In this document: piece after piece, positions 34,239 to 44,309 of the stretch
Layout of the letters: every line of letters starts with the position of its first letter
How positions within the stretch are numbered: the stretch's first letter is position 1
Assembly: GCF_000383915.1 (NCBI RefSeq)
Contig: NZ_KB912942.1
Coordinates: forward strand, 4,927,039-4,991,038
From: Amycolatopsis benzoatilytica AK 16/65
GTDB lineage: Bacteria; Actinomycetota; Actinomycetes; Mycobacteriales; Pseudonocardiaceae
Reading direction: 5' to 3'
DNA: 64,000 nt
Notes under the pieces: model-generated
Databases searched by the model: none
What the model was told of the DNA's origin: nothing
What the model saw: the letters and a program-made list of their open reading frames with translations, nothing else
Translations under genes and position numbers: made by a program

Positions 34239-34549
34239 GACATCGGCTTGTCGTCCACCTTGACATGATATTTCGCGGTGGTCCCGTCGACCTCGGTGAT
34301 CGTCGCGGTGACCCCGATCCGCAGCTTGTCGGAGGTCAGCTCGCACCGGGCCGACTTGCCCACCTCCGCCGGGATCGGCCCAGGGCAGGTGACCGAGTCC
34401 GGATGCTGCCCGATCGAGTCCAGTGCGCGGGTGATCGCGCGCTCGACGTCGGTTTTGGACGCCTCCGGCCCGACCGACACCGACACCGAACAGGCGGTCA
34501 GCGCAAGCCCGCAGGCGGCAAGCAGGACAGGGCGAATCGAGTGACGCAC
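34235..34549 (-). CDS. DUF4333 domain lipoprotein
   Basis: A 104-residue lipoprotein. The signal peptide (MRHSIRPVLLAACGLALTAC) ends in the lipobox LTAC with C20 as lipid anchor. The rest is a DUF4333-type domain with two cysteines spaced as CPGPIPAEVGKSARC, likely a disulfide, plus a beta-rich end (VTATITEVDGTTAKYHVKV). The GTG start has a clear AGGAG ribosome binding site. The family is common in actinobacteria and lacks a known function. Confidence 0.82.
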   Translation of the reverse strand: MRHSIRPVLLAACGLALTACSVSVSVGPEASKTDVERAITRALDSIGQHPDSVTCPGPIPAEVGKSARCELTSDKLRIGVTATITEVDGTTAKYHVKVDDKPMS

Positions 34550-34559
34550 GGCAGGTCTC

Positions 34560-35291
34560 CTACTTGGCCCAGACGGACGGGGAAATGCGGTCGAGTACAT
34601 CGCACCGCTGGTCGAGCGCGGCCAGCAGCTTCTCCGGATCCCGGTGCTCGTTCAGCCAGTCTTGAACCGTCAAGCGCCCGTTGATGAGCGTATATCCCTG
34701 GAAGTTGCGCAGACCGGTCTTGAGATACGCGGTGACGACCGGATTGAGCACGGCCCGGGCAAAGTCCGGATCGCCGGACCGCACCTGGTACGCGTCGTCG
34801 AATTCCGGATCGCCGACTGTGATGTCGCCTTGGCCGATCGCGGCGTTGATCCGGCTCTCCATCTTGGCGACCCGAGCAACCTCCAGCGCGGGACTCGTAC
34901 CCGGGGCGTACACCCAGATCACCGGCCGGTCAGCTGCTTCGCCCTCGATCGCGGAGAGGGCAAGCCTCGCCGCGACGAACGGCCTGCCGCGGTGCCAGCC
35001 GGTCACCACATGGCGTGCGCGGCTCGCCCAGTACCGGTGGGTGATCGGTGCCATCGGCTGGAGGATGCGCTCTCCCCAGTTCCGCACGACGAACCGGTCT
35101 CCGTCGTTGTACTGGGCGCACACAGAGTCGTCAGGCGCCGCATAGGTCCAGCCTCGCCGCGCGCATTCCGCTTGCAGGAGAGCCGCCAGCTTCTTGTCGT
35201 TGCGGTTCAGCCACACGAACAACCAGATCATCCCGCCGACGAACAGCAGCGTCCCGCCGATGCCGAGGACGAGGATCCACAGCAGGCTCAT
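34560..35291 (-). CDS. Hypothetical membrane-anchored protein
   Basis: A 243-residue protein with one N-terminal transmembrane helix (LLWILVLGIGGTLLFVGGMIWLFVWL) followed by a soluble domain with aromatic-rich segments (GWTYAAPDDSVCAQY, HRYWASRARHVVTGWHRG). The ATG at 35291 puts the helix at the start; a longer frame adds unlikely basic residues. It lies just upstream of the DUF4333 gene on the same strand. No family was recognised with confidence. Confidence 0.7.
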   Translation of the reverse strand: MSLLWILVLGIGGTLLFVGGMIWLFVWLNRNDKKLAALLQAECARRGWTYAAPDDSVCAQYNDGDRFVVRNWGERILQPMAPITHRYWASRARHVVTGWHRGRPFVAARLALSAIEGEAADRPVIWVYAPGTSPALEVARVAKMESRINAAIGQGDITVGDPEFDDAYQVRSGDPDFARAVLNPVVTAYLKTGLRNFQGYTLINGRLTVQDWLNEHRDPEKLLAALDQRCDVLDRISPSVWAK

Positions 35292-35430
35292 CGCTGCGGC
35301 TCGCCGAATGTCCCGATGCCGTCGTTCATCCACGCCCCGCAACCGTGTCGATCTTGTTCCGGGGTTTACCGTGGCAGAGCTGTCCAGGGGAGCTGCGGCG
35401 AATGCCGCGTTATCCCCCGTTCGGGGGGGA

Positions 35431-36795
35431 TCAGCCCAGCAAGGCGTCCACGAACGCGCCCGGCTCGAACGGCGCCAGGTCGTCCGGTCCCTCGCCGAGG
35501 CCGACGAGCTTCACCGGTACGCCCAGTTCGCGCTGGACCTGGAACACGATGCCGCCCTTCGCGGTGCCGTCGAGTTTCGTCAGCACGATCCCGGTGACGT
35601 CGATGACCTCGCCGAACACCCGGGCCTGCGCGAGGCCGTTCTGGCCGGTCGTGGCGTCCAGCACGAGCAGCACTTCGTCCACCCGCGCCTGCTTCTCGAC
35701 GACCCGCTTCACCTTGCCGAGTTCGTCCATCAGGCCGGTCTTCGTGTGCAGCCGTCCGGCGGTGTCGACCAGGACCGCGTCCACGCCCTCCGCGATGCCT
35801 CGCTTCACCGCGTCGAACGCGACCGCGGCCGGGTCTCCGCCTTCCTTGCCCCGGACCACCGAGGCGCCTACGCGTTCGGCCCAGGTCTGCAGCTGGTCGG
35901 CGGCGGCGGCGCGGAAGGTGTCCGCGGCGCCCAGCACGACCGTGCCGCCTTGGGCGACCAGGACTCGGGCCAGTTTTCCGGTCGTGGTGGTCTTGCCGGT
36001 GCCGTTCACGCCGGCCACGAGCACGACCGCCGGCTGCTTCTTGCCGTCCACCTCGTGCGGCAGCGCGCGGACCGCGCGCTCGGCGTCGGTCGACAGCGCG
36101 GCGGTCAGCACCTCGTGCAGCAGTTCACGCGCCTCCCCCGAGGTGCGCACCGCGCGGCGGTTCAGCTCGTCGCGGAGCCGCTCGACGATCTGGGTCGTGG
36201 TGGCCGCGCCGAGGTCGGCCAGCAGCAGCGTGTCTTCGATGTCCTGCCAGGAGTCCTCGTCCAGGTCGCCGCCGCCGAGCAGGCCCAGGAGGCTCTTGCC
36301 GAACATCGACTGCGACTTCGACAGCCGTCCGCGCAGGCGCTCCAGACGGCCGGTGGCCGGCTCGATCTCCTCGATCTCGGCCACAGCGGGTGCGGCGGGT
36401 GCCGCGGGCTCGGGGACGACCTCGACCGGCGCCTCGACAACCGGCTCCGGTTCCGCTTCGACCGGCTCGGGCAGCTTGACGTCGAGCACCGAGCGCTGGT
36501 CCGAGTCGCGCGGCACCGCGGCGTCGTCGCCAACCGCGGGCTGGCCGTCTACCTCCGTGCGGTCTTCGACCGGATGCTCGACTGCCTCCGGTTCCGGCGC
36601 GGCCTTAGTCTCGCCGCCGGGCGCGAAGGAGATCCCGCCGGACGCGGTGTACCCGCCGCCCTTCGGCTTCTCCTCGACCTCGCGCGACTTGGCGATGCTG
36701 ATCCGCCGCTTGCGCGCGATGAGCAGCCCGGACACCAGGATGGCGACCAGGACGACGACGGCGACGACAACGATCCAGAACCACATGCTCGACAC
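35431..36795 (-). CDS. ftsY: Signal recognition particle receptor FtsY
   Basis: The SRP receptor GTPase that receives Ffh-bound ribosomes at the membrane. The 454 residues begin with a transmembrane helix (MWFWIVVVAVVVLVAILVSG), as usual in actinobacteria, then an acidic Pro/Glu/Val-rich A domain of about 110 residues, then the NG domain with P-loop GVNGTGKTTTTGKLA near residue 262, DTAGRLHTKTGLMDEL and TKLDGTAKGG. In many actinobacteria it lies directly beside smc and amtB; here both neighbours are displaced. Confidence 0.97.
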   Translation of the reverse strand: MSSMWFWIVVVAVVVLVAILVSGLLIARKRRISIAKSREVEEKPKGGGYTASGGISFAPGGETKAAPEPEAVEHPVEDRTEVDGQPAVGDDAAVPRDSDQRSVLDVKLPEPVEAEPEPVVEAPVEVVPEPAAPAAPAVAEIEEIEPATGRLERLRGRLSKSQSMFGKSLLGLLGGGDLDEDSWQDIEDTLLLADLGAATTTQIVERLRDELNRRAVRTSGEARELLHEVLTAALSTDAERAVRALPHEVDGKKQPAVVLVAGVNGTGKTTTTGKLARVLVAQGGTVVLGAADTFRAAAADQLQTWAERVGASVVRGKEGGDPAAVAFDAVKRGIAEGVDAVLVDTAGRLHTKTGLMDELGKVKRVVEKQARVDEVLLVLDATTGQNGLAQARVFGEVIDVTGIVLTKLDGTAKGGIVFQVQRELGVPVKLVGLGEGPDDLAPFEPGAFVDALLG

Positions 36796-36935
36796 GCCAC
36801 CATCCTGTCATCCGCGTGCACCGGCCACAGGGCACCCCACCGCGAAGCCAACAGGTAACGCGAACTGTTCCGATTCGGCCAAGACTCCACTTTGCGGCTT
36901 GCGCCACCCTGTCCGCTTTGACTAGACCACTCCGA

Positions 36936-38150
36936 ATGACCTCCCCCGCCGGTCACCGATTCCGCGTTCTCGGCCTGTTGTCGGGCACGTCCGTCGACGG
37001 CATCGACGTCGCCGTCGCCGAATTCCGCGTCGAAGACGGCGGCACGGTCGTCCTCGTCCCGCTCGGCGAACTCGACCTGCCCTGCCCGCGGGACCTCCGC
37101 GCCGAGCTGCTCGACGCACTCCCGCCGCGGCCGAGCAGCGCGCGGCAGCTGACTGTCCTCGACACCCGGGTCGGCCAAGCCTTCGCCGAAGCCGCCGCGC
37201 GCGGGATCGCCGAGTTCGGGCCGGTCGACGTGATCGCCTCGCTCGGGCAGACCGTCTACCACTGGGTCGAGGACGGCAAGGCGCTCGGCACCCTGCAGCT
37301 CGGGCAGCCGGCGTGGATCGCCGAGCGCACCGGCGTCCCGGTGATCGCCGATCTGCGGATCCGCGACATCACCGCCGGCGGACAGGGCGCGCCGCTGGCG
37401 AGCACGCTCGACGCGTGGTGGCTGCGCGGGATCGCCGAGCAGACCGGTCGTCCAGTGGCCGCGCTGAATCTCGGCGGCATCGCGAACATCACCGTGGTCA
37501 CCGGATCGGACGCGGTGCTCGCCTATGACACCGGCCCGGCCAACGCGCTGCTCGACCTCGCCGCCGCGCGGGTCACCGGCGGCCGGCTCTCCGCCGACAT
37601 CGACGGACGGCTCGCGCTGGCCGGTTCGGTGCGGCGGGACCTCCTCGACCGGCTCCTCGCCGATCCGTACTTCGCCGCCGCGGCACCGAAATCCACCGGC
37701 AAAGAACACTTCCACAGCGGATACCTTGATACCGCGCTGTCCGGATTGCCGCCGTTGCCGCCGGAGGACCTGCTGGCCACCCTCACCGAACTGACCGCCG
37801 CGACGGTCGCCGCGGAATGCCGGCGGCACGCCGTCGCCACCGTCGTCGCATCCGGCGGCGGAATCGCGAACCCGGCGCTCGCCGCCGCGCTCGCCCGGCA
37901 CCTGCCCGGGGCACTGCGCACCAGCGACGACCTCGGCCTGCCCAGTTCCGCCAAGGAGGCTTACCTGACCGCGTTGCTCGGCTGGCTGAGCTGGTGCGGC
38001 GTCCCGGCGACGCTGCCCTCGGCCACCGGCGCACGCGGTCCGCGTCTGCTCGGCTCCCTCACGCCGGGCGCGACGCCCCTGAATCTCCCCGCCCCGCTGG
38101 GGGGCGCCGTGACCCGGCTCCGGGTCGCGAAATCCGGGAAACCACGGTAG
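36936..38150 (+). CDS. anmK: Anhydro-N-acetylmuramic acid kinase
   Basis: A 404-residue kinase that opens and phosphorylates 1,6-anhydroMurNAc, giving MurNAc-6-phosphate in peptidoglycan recycling. The phosphate loop is GLLSGTSVDGIDVA (13-26), followed by SLGQTVYHW, RIRDITAGGQGAPL and NLGGIANITV, all family signatures. The ATG at 36936 matches the family N-terminus. The symporter gene follows after 9 bp with a ribosome binding site, so the two form an operon for uptake and phosphorylation of cell-wall sugars. A partner etherase (MurQ) was not seen here. Confidence 0.93.
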   Translation: MTSPAGHRFRVLGLLSGTSVDGIDVAVAEFRVEDGGTVVLVPLGELDLPCPRDLRAELLDALPPRPSSARQLTVLDTRVGQAFAEAAARGIAEFGPVDVIASLGQTVYHWVEDGKALGTLQLGQPAWIAERTGVPVIADLRIRDITAGGQGAPLASTLDAWWLRGIAEQTGRPVAALNLGGIANITVVTGSDAVLAYDTGPANALLDLAAARVTGGRLSADIDGRLALAGSVRRDLLDRLLADPYFAAAAPKSTGKEHFHSGYLDTALSGLPPLPPEDLLATLTELTAATVAAECRRHAVATVVASGGGIANPALAAALARHLPGALRTSDDLGLPSSAKEAYLTALLGWLSWCGVPATLPSATGARGPRLLGSLTPGATPLNLPAPLGGAVTRLRVAKSGKPR

Positions 38151-38159
38151 GAGAACCCC

Positions 38160-39725
38160 ATGAATCCAGTCGATCTGGTGATCGTCATCGTGTACCTCGC
38201 GGCGATGCCGATCATCGGCGTGCTGGTCGGACGCAGACAGAAGTCCGCGAACGACTACTTCGTCGGCGAGCGCAGCATGCCGTGGTGGGCGGTGACGCTG
38301 TCGGTGGTCGCCACCGAGACGTCCACGCTCACCGTGATCTCCACGCCCGGGCTCGTGTTCGGCAGTGCGTTCCTGTTCCTGGAAGTGGCTTTCGGCTACA
38401 TCATCGGCCGGATCATCGCCGCGTTCGTGCTGCTGCCGCGCTACTTCCGCGGCAACTACGTGAGCGCCTACGAGTTCCTGGGCCGCCGCTTCGGCCGCGG
38501 GCTGCAGGGCACCGCGTCGGTCACCTTCGTGGTCACCCGGCTGCTGGCCGAAGGTCTGCGGCTGTTCGCGGGCGCGATCCCGATCAAGGCGATCCTGGAC
38601 CACTACGGCATCCACACCGCGTACTGGCACATCGTCGTGCTGCTGACCGCGCTGACGGTGATCTACGCGTTCGTCGGCGGCATCAAATCGGTGATCTGGG
38701 TCGATGTCATCCAGTGGTCGCTCTACATCCTGGGCGCGATCGGCGCGGTGATCTTCCTGTCCACGAAGCTGCCGTCCGGCTGGACCTCGATCGCCGCCGA
38801 CCAGGGCCGGTTCAAGCTGGTCGATTTCGCGTCGAACGTCCTCACCAACCCGTACGCGTTCCTGTGCGCGGTGGTCGGCGGGGCGTTCCTGTCGATGGCT
38901 TCGCACGGCGCGGACCAGCTGATCGTGGGCCGTCTCCTGTCGTGCCGGAACCTGCGCGACGGCCAGCGCGCGCTGATCGGCTCCTCCCTCGTGGTGTTCG
39001 TCCAGTTCGCACTGTTCCTGCTGGTCGGCGCGATGCTGTGGGTCTACACCGGCGGCAAGACCGGGGCGACCGCCACCGCGGTCGCGGCGGGCAAGATGTC
39101 CGGCGACGACGTGTTCTCCAACTTCATCGTCAACGACCTGCCGGTGGGCCTGGCCGGGCTGCTCATCGCCGGCATCCTCGCCTCCACCATGGGCGCGCTG
39201 GCCTCGGCGCTCAACGCGCTGTCCACGTCCACCATCGCCGACCTGTACCAGCGGTTCACGCACAAGTCGGTCGCGGACGCCAAGCTGCTGCGGCACGGTC
39301 GCATGTGGACACTCATCTGGGCGGCGGTGTTCGCGGTGTTCGCGTCGCTGTTCACCAACTCGAAGGACCCGGTGATCCAGCAGGGCCTCGGCATCGTGGG
39401 CTACACCTACGGCGCGCTGCTCGGCTCGTTCTTCCTGGGCCTGATCGTCCGCAAGGCCCGCCAGTCCGACGCGGTGATCGCGTTCGCCTGTTCGGTGGCC
39501 GGGATGGCGTTCCTGATCCTGTTCGTGAAATTCGACAAGGCGACCGCCGCGGTGCACCTGCGGTTCGGCGCCGCGACGAAGACGCTGGTGCCGCTGGCGA
39601 CCTACTGGTACACCTTCGTCGGCGTGTTGATCACGCTGCTCGTCGGCGGATTGCTGTCGCTGCGCCGCCGAGGTGTGGACCCGAACGTCGAGAAGGTCGA
39701 AGAACCCGCGGAAACCGCTGCCTAG
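38160..39725 (+). CDS. Sodium:solute symporter (SSS family)
   Basis: A 521-residue symporter of the SSS family with about thirteen helices. Family features are the N-terminal GRRQKSANDYFVGERSMPWW, the sodium-site region VATETSTLTVISTPG, and QWSLYILGAIGAV. A second landmark is ASTMGALASALNALSTSTIADLY. Because it is coupled to anmK, the likely substrate is 1,6-anhydroMurNAc or a related amino sugar; family members also take up glucose, sialic acid or proline. The start ATG has a GGAG site. Confidence 0.88.
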   Translation: MNPVDLVIVIVYLAAMPIIGVLVGRRQKSANDYFVGERSMPWWAVTLSVVATETSTLTVISTPGLVFGSAFLFLEVAFGYIIGRIIAAFVLLPRYFRGNYVSAYEFLGRRFGRGLQGTASVTFVVTRLLAEGLRLFAGAIPIKAILDHYGIHTAYWHIVVLLTALTVIYAFVGGIKSVIWVDVIQWSLYILGAIGAVIFLSTKLPSGWTSIAADQGRFKLVDFASNVLTNPYAFLCAVVGGAFLSMASHGADQLIVGRLLSCRNLRDGQRALIGSSLVVFVQFALFLLVGAMLWVYTGGKTGATATAVAAGKMSGDDVFSNFIVNDLPVGLAGLLIAGILASTMGALASALNALSTSTIADLYQRFTHKSVADAKLLRHGRMWTLIWAAVFAVFASLFTNSKDPVIQQGLGIVGYTYGALLGSFFLGLIVRKARQSDAVIAFACSVAGMAFLILFVKFDKATAAVHLRFGAATKTLVPLATYWYTFVGVLITLLVGGLLSLRRRGVDPNVEKVEEPAETAA

Positions 39726-39743
39726 CAAAGGTTTATTCCGAAA

Positions 39744-39782
39744 CGCGGCCCGGCGTCCTCAGTACGGGGACGCCGGGCCGCG
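39744..39782. terminator. 15-bp GC hairpin between convergent genes
   Basis: CGCGGCCCGGCGTCC pairs perfectly with GGACGCCGGGCCGCG around a 9-base loop, 18 bp after the symporter stop. It separates the symporter from the convergent lipoprotein gene and probably serves both. Confidence 0.8.
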
Positions 39783-39859
39783 GTCATCCGGCTCAGTGCG
39801 GTGCCCGGGCGGACAGCGCGGCAGCTTTCCGGCCCGCTCGCACCCGAAGACCGGGAGGG

Positions 39860-40411
39860 TCAGGCCGCCTTGCCGTGGAAGGAAAGACCCGCCTTGCCGC
39901 AGTAGATCTGCTTGCTGCCGCCGGCACCGCCGTCGTAGCCGCAGTTCCAGCCGTCGACGTCCAGGAACTGCCCGGTGCCCTCCGCCTTGGTCGGCGCCTG
40001 CCGCAAGTAGTCCGACATCACGTTGATCGCCTCGGTGCAGCCGACGGTGCCCGCCGGCATCGCGTCGGTCACTACGTCCACCTTGCTGTTCGGGCCGTCG
40101 ACCGGGCCGCAGTCGGCGCCCTTGCCGAGTTCGCCGCGGCCGGGCAGGCCGCCTGACTTGGTCTGGCGCGGCGCGGGGACAATGCGCGGCTTGGTCTCGT
40201 GCGTGGCGGCCGGCGGCTTGGCGGGCGACTGGTGCGGCGTCGTCGCCGGCGCGCTCTGCGTGACCGGCGAAGCCGCCGACGACGCAGTGGGCGCGGCCGA
40301 CAGCGAAGACATCGGCGACGCGGCCTGCGAGCCTTCGTTGCACGCGGCCACCGCCAGGACGATGCCGAGCATCGAACCGGAAATCAGCGTGCGAGCCACC
40401 TTGGTGCGCAT
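39860..40411 (-). CDS. Secreted lipoprotein with Ser/Ala/Pro linker
   Basis: A 183-residue lipoprotein. The signal peptide ends in LAVAAC with C24 as the lipid anchor. A low-complexity Ala/Ser/Pro/Thr linker (about 30-90) precedes a conserved C-terminal domain with three cysteines in ADCGPVDG, VGCTEAIN and NCGYDGG, and another in IYCGKAG. The domain resembles small secreted actinomycete proteins annotated as hypothetical. The ATG at 40411 is favoured over a start 13 codons upstream because the signal peptide then begins with MRTKVAR. Confidence 0.75.
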   Translation of the reverse strand: MRTKVARTLISGSMLGIVLAVAACNEGSQAASPMSSLSAAPTASSAASPVTQSAPATTPHQSPAKPPAATHETKPRIVPAPRQTKSGGLPGRGELGKGADCGPVDGPNSKVDVVTDAMPAGTVGCTEAINVMSDYLRQAPTKAEGTGQFLDVDGWNCGYDGGAGGSKQIYCGKAGLSFHGKAA

Positions 40412-40538
40412 TGTTCTGTCCCTTTCGCGTACTGCTTTGTTCCCCGGCACTCACCATGACGTGCGGGCAACGCGGCAGCCGGCTGAGCGGACAGAGCTTG
40501 CCCGTTCGGGCAGGAATCCACGTCCGGGGACAACCCGA

Positions 40539-43500
40539 TCAGGACGCGGGCACCGGTTCCTCGGCCGCGGCGCGCAGCCGCTGCGAGATCACCTTCGTGA
40601 TGCCGTCGCCCTGCATGCTCACGCCGTACAGCGCGTCGGCGATCTCCATGGTCGGCTTCTGGTGGGTGATGATGATCAGCTGCGAGGAATCGCGCAGCTG
40701 CTCCAGCAGGCCGATCAGCCGGCGCATGTTGGTGTCGTCCAGCGCCGCCTCGACCTCGTCCATCACGTAGAAGGGCGAAGGGCGGGCGCGGAAGATGGCC
40801 ACCAGCATGCCGACCGCGACCAGCGACTTCTCCCCGCCGGAGAGCAGCGACAGCCGCTTGACCTTCTTGCCCGGCGGACGCGCTTCCACGTCCACGCCGG
40901 TGGCGAGCATGTCGTTCGGCTCGGTGAGCACCATCCGGCCCTCGCCGCCGGGGAACAGCACGCCGAAAACGGTTTCGAACTCGCGGGCGACGTCGGCGTA
41001 GGCCGAGGTGAATACCTCCAGGATCTTCTCGTCGACCTGCTTGATCACCGCTTCCAGGTCCTTGCGGGTGTCCTTGAGGTCTTCCAGCTGAGTGGAGAGG
41101 AACTTGTACCGCTCCTCCAGCGCCGCGAACTCCTCCAGCGCCAGCGGGTTCACCTTGCCCAGCAAAGTCAGGTCCTTCTCCGCGCGCTTGGCGCGGCGGG
41201 CCTGGGTTTCGCGGTCGTAGGGCATCGGCGGCGGCGGGGTGACGTTCTCGCCGCGTTCCTTGGCCGCCTCGTACTCGGCCACCTCGCCGGCGCTCGGCGG
41301 CACCGGGACGGCCGGGCCGTATTCCTCGACCAGGTCGGTCAGCCCGATGCCGAAGTCCTCGGCGATCTTGGCTTCCAGCGTCTCCAGCCGCAGTTTCTGC
41401 TCCGCGCGCAGCACTTCGTCGCGGTGCACCGCGTCGGTGAGCTTCTCGAGTTCACCGGACAATTCGCGGACCTTCGCGCGCACCGCGGTGAGCGCGGTCT
41501 CGCGGGTCTGCCGCTGCGCCTGTGCTTCGTCACGTTCCGCGGCGGCGCGCTGCACCGAAATCTCGATGCGCTCCAACGCGAACTCACCGGCGTTCACGAC
41601 CGCGTTGGCGATCTCCGCGCCGCGTTCTCGCGCCGCTCGCGCCTTCGCCGCGCGTTCGCGGGCCTGCTGCTCGGCATAAGCGGCACGGCGCAGCGATTCC
41701 GCGCGACCGGCGATGCTGCGCGCCCGCTCTTCCGCGGTGCGCTGCGCGAGCCGCGCTTCGACTTCTTCCTGCCGTACCACGGCAAGCAGCTCGGCGGCCT
41801 CGTCGCGCTCGGCGGTGTCCGGGTCGTCCTCCACCGGCTGCTCGGCCACCGCGGCGAGCCGTTCTTCCAGCTCTGCCAGCTGTTCGAGCGCCTGCTCGCG
41901 GCTCTGCTCGACCTTCGCGCGCTGCTGGGTCAACCGCTCGACCTCGGCCTGCGCGGACCGCGCCGCTTGCTGCAACCGGTTCAGCCGCTCCGACGAACGC
42001 GCCTTGCGCACCTTGGCATCGCCGAGCGCGTCCTTCGCCTGGCCGACTTCCTCCCGGCGCGCCTGCTGCTCGGCACGCGCGCCTTCCAGCTCGGCGGAGT
42101 ACTGCTCCAGCGCGCGTTCGGCTGTCCGCAGCCGTTCCCGCGCCTCGTCGACCGCCGCCTGGACCTCGATCACGCTCTCGCGCGCCGCCGAACCGCCTGC
42201 GATCCAGTCGGTGCCGAAGACATCGCCTTCCGCGGTCACCGCGCGCACCGCCGGGTGCTGTGCGACCAGCTGCCGGGCGGCTTCCAGGTCGGGCACCAGC
42301 GCGAGCCGGTCCAGCGCCTTGTCCACAGCCGGCCGCAACTGCTCCGGCGCGCTGACGACTTCCCGGGCCCAGCGCGCGCCCTCGGGCAGCGTCGGCCAGC
42401 CGCTGGTGTCCACAGTGGACCAACCACCGGCCGGGAGAATCCCGGCGCGGCCGGAATCGGTGTCCTTCAAGTACTTCAGCGCGTGCAGCGCGTTCTCGCC
42501 GCCGGACACCGCGACCGCGTCCGCCACCGGTCCGAGCGCCGCGGCCAGCGCCACCTCGTGCCCGGGCTGCACGGTCAGCAAGGCGGCGACCGAACCGAGC
42601 AGGCCGGGCATCTCCGCGGAAGCTCCGAGCAGCGCACCCGCGCCGTCCTTGCGCCTGAGCCCCATCGACAGCGCTTCGACGCGTGCCTTCTCCGAGGCGA
42701 TCTCCCGCTCGGCGCCGCGCTCGGCCTTCACCAATTCCTCGACGCGCGCCTTGGCCGCGTTGTTCGCTTCCACCGCGCGGTCGTGGCGCTGCTGCAGCTC
42801 GGCGTCGTCGGACTCTTCGGTCCCGCCGGCGGCCTTCTCTTCTTCCAGCTCTTCGACGGCGATTTCCGCGCGCTCGGCCGCTTCCTGCAAGCCGACGGTG
42901 AGCCGGTCGACCTCGTCCGCGGTCGCGCCGTTCTTGCTGCGCAGCGCTTCGACCTGACCGGTCAGCTTCGCCATGCCCTCGCGGCGGTCCGCGATCGCCC
43001 GGACCGCGGCCCAGTGCGCGCGCTCGGCGGCCTGCACCCGCTGTTCGAGATCTTCCCGGCGCAGCACGGTTTCCGCGAGCAGCTCGCGGGCTTCCAGGAC
43101 AGCTTCGTTCAGTTCCTGCTCGCGCTCGGCGGCCTGCTCGGCCTCGGCGAGCAGCTCCTCCGGGTCGCGGCCGCCGGTCGGCGCGGACACGTCGGACGAG
43201 AGGTGCCGCTGCCGTTCCACCGCCAGCCGCACGGTGCCGCGCAGCCGCTCGGTGAGCGCCGACAGCTTGTACCAGGTCTCCTGGGCGATCTGCAGCCGCG
43301 GCGCGTCCTCGGCCAGCGACGCTTCCAGCTCGGCTTCTTCGGCGGCGACCAGTTCCAGCGCCTGCTCGACTTCGGCACGGCGCTGCCGGGCGGTGCGTTC
43401 GTCGGCCTCGTCGCGCTGGATCGTCTCGCGCTGGGTGACCAGGTCGTCGGCGAACAGCCGGAGCCGGGCGTCGCGCAGGTCGGACTGCACCGACTGGGCC

Positions 43501-44141
43501 TTGCGGGCGATCTCGGCCTGCTTGCCCAGCGGTTTGAGCTGACGGCGCAGCTCGGTGGTGAGGTCGGTGAGCCGGTCCAGGTTGCCCTGCATGTTGTTGA
43601 GCTTGCGCAGGGTCTGTTCCTTGCGCTTTCGGTGCTTGAGGACGCCGGCCGCCTCTTCGATGAACGCGCGCCGCTCTTCCGGCTTCGATTCGAGGATCGC
43701 CGACAGCTGTCCCTGCCCGACGATGACGTGCATCTCCCGGCCGATGCCGGAGTCGGACAGCAGTTCCTGCACGTCCATCAGCCGGCAGCGGTTGCCGTTG
43801 ATCTCGTACTCGCTCGCCCCGTCGCGAAACATCCGGCGGGTGATGGAAACCTCGGCGTACTCGATCGGCAGCGCGCCGTCGGCGTTGTCGATGGTGAGCG
43901 TGACCTCGGCGCGGCCCAGCGGGGCGCGGCCCGCGGTGCCGGCGAAGATGACGTCTTCCATCTTGCCGCCGCGCAGGTCCTTCGCGCCCTGGGTGCCCAT
44001 GACCCAGCGGAGCGCGTCCAGGACGTTCGACTTGCCGGAGCCGTTCGGGCCGACCACGCAGGTGATGCCGGGTTCGAAGCGCAGCGTGGTCGCCGAGGCG
44101 AAGGACTTGAAGCCCTTGAGCGTCAGGCTTTTCAGGTGCAC
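40539..44141 (-). CDS. smc: Chromosome segregation protein SMC
   Basis: A 1,200-residue SMC ATPase. Walker A GPNGSGKSN lies near residue 32, two long coiled coils (about 160-500 and 680-1010) flank a hinge around HEVALAAALGPVADAVAV to AGILPAGG, and the C-terminal head carries LSGGEKSLVAVGM and FYVMDEVEAALDD. The GTG at 44141 (MHLKSLTLKGFKSFA) matches the family N-terminus; a start eight codons upstream is possible. The acylphosphatase gene lies just upstream, as in other actinobacteria. ScpA and ScpB, its partners, are not in this window. Confidence 0.96.
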   Translation of the reverse strand: MHLKSLTLKGFKSFASATTLRFEPGITCVVGPNGSGKSNVLDALRWVMGTQGAKDLRGGKMEDVIFAGTAGRAPLGRAEVTLTIDNADGALPIEYAEVSITRRMFRDGASEYEINGNRCRLMDVQELLSDSGIGREMHVIVGQGQLSAILESKPEERRAFIEEAAGVLKHRKRKEQTLRKLNNMQGNLDRLTDLTTELRRQLKPLGKQAEIARKAQSVQSDLRDARLRLFADDLVTQRETIQRDEADERTARQRRAEVEQALELVAAEEAELEASLAEDAPRLQIAQETWYKLSALTERLRGTVRLAVERQRHLSSDVSAPTGGRDPEELLAEAEQAAEREQELNEAVLEARELLAETVLRREDLEQRVQAAERAHWAAVRAIADRREGMAKLTGQVEALRSKNGATADEVDRLTVGLQEAAERAEIAVEELEEEKAAGGTEESDDAELQQRHDRAVEANNAAKARVEELVKAERGAEREIASEKARVEALSMGLRRKDGAGALLGASAEMPGLLGSVAALLTVQPGHEVALAAALGPVADAVAVSGGENALHALKYLKDTDSGRAGILPAGGWSTVDTSGWPTLPEGARWAREVVSAPEQLRPAVDKALDRLALVPDLEAARQLVAQHPAVRAVTAEGDVFGTDWIAGGSAARESVIEVQAAVDEARERLRTAERALEQYSAELEGARAEQQARREEVGQAKDALGDAKVRKARSSERLNRLQQAARSAQAEVERLTQQRAKVEQSREQALEQLAELEERLAAVAEQPVEDDPDTAERDEAAELLAVVRQEEVEARLAQRTAEERARSIAGRAESLRRAAYAEQQARERAAKARAARERGAEIANAVVNAGEFALERIEISVQRAAAERDEAQAQRQTRETALTAVRAKVRELSGELEKLTDAVHRDEVLRAEQKLRLETLEAKIAEDFGIGLTDLVEEYGPAVPVPPSAGEVAEYEAAKERGENVTPPPPMPYDRETQARRAKRAEKDLTLLGKVNPLALEEFAALEERYKFLSTQLEDLKDTRKDLEAVIKQVDEKILEVFTSAYADVAREFETVFGVLFPGGEGRMVLTEPNDMLATGVDVEARPPGKKVKRLSLLSGGEKSLVAVGMLVAIFRARPSPFYVMDEVEAALDDTNMRRLIGLLEQLRDSSQLIIITHQKPTMEIADALYGVSMQGDGITKVISQRLRAAAEEPVPAS

Positions 44142-44309
44142 GTTGCTGCCGACCCCTCTGGCCACGGGTGCTGGTTGCTGCCGGTTGCCCCGGTCGGGAC
44201 AGGCTACCCGGGGGTTCGGCGGCCCGGTGGGAGGCGGTGCCGCTCGGGCGCGCCTAGCACAGGACCGGCCGCCTCGGCAACCCCTTGAGTCACTTCCGGC
44301 GCACCCGCC

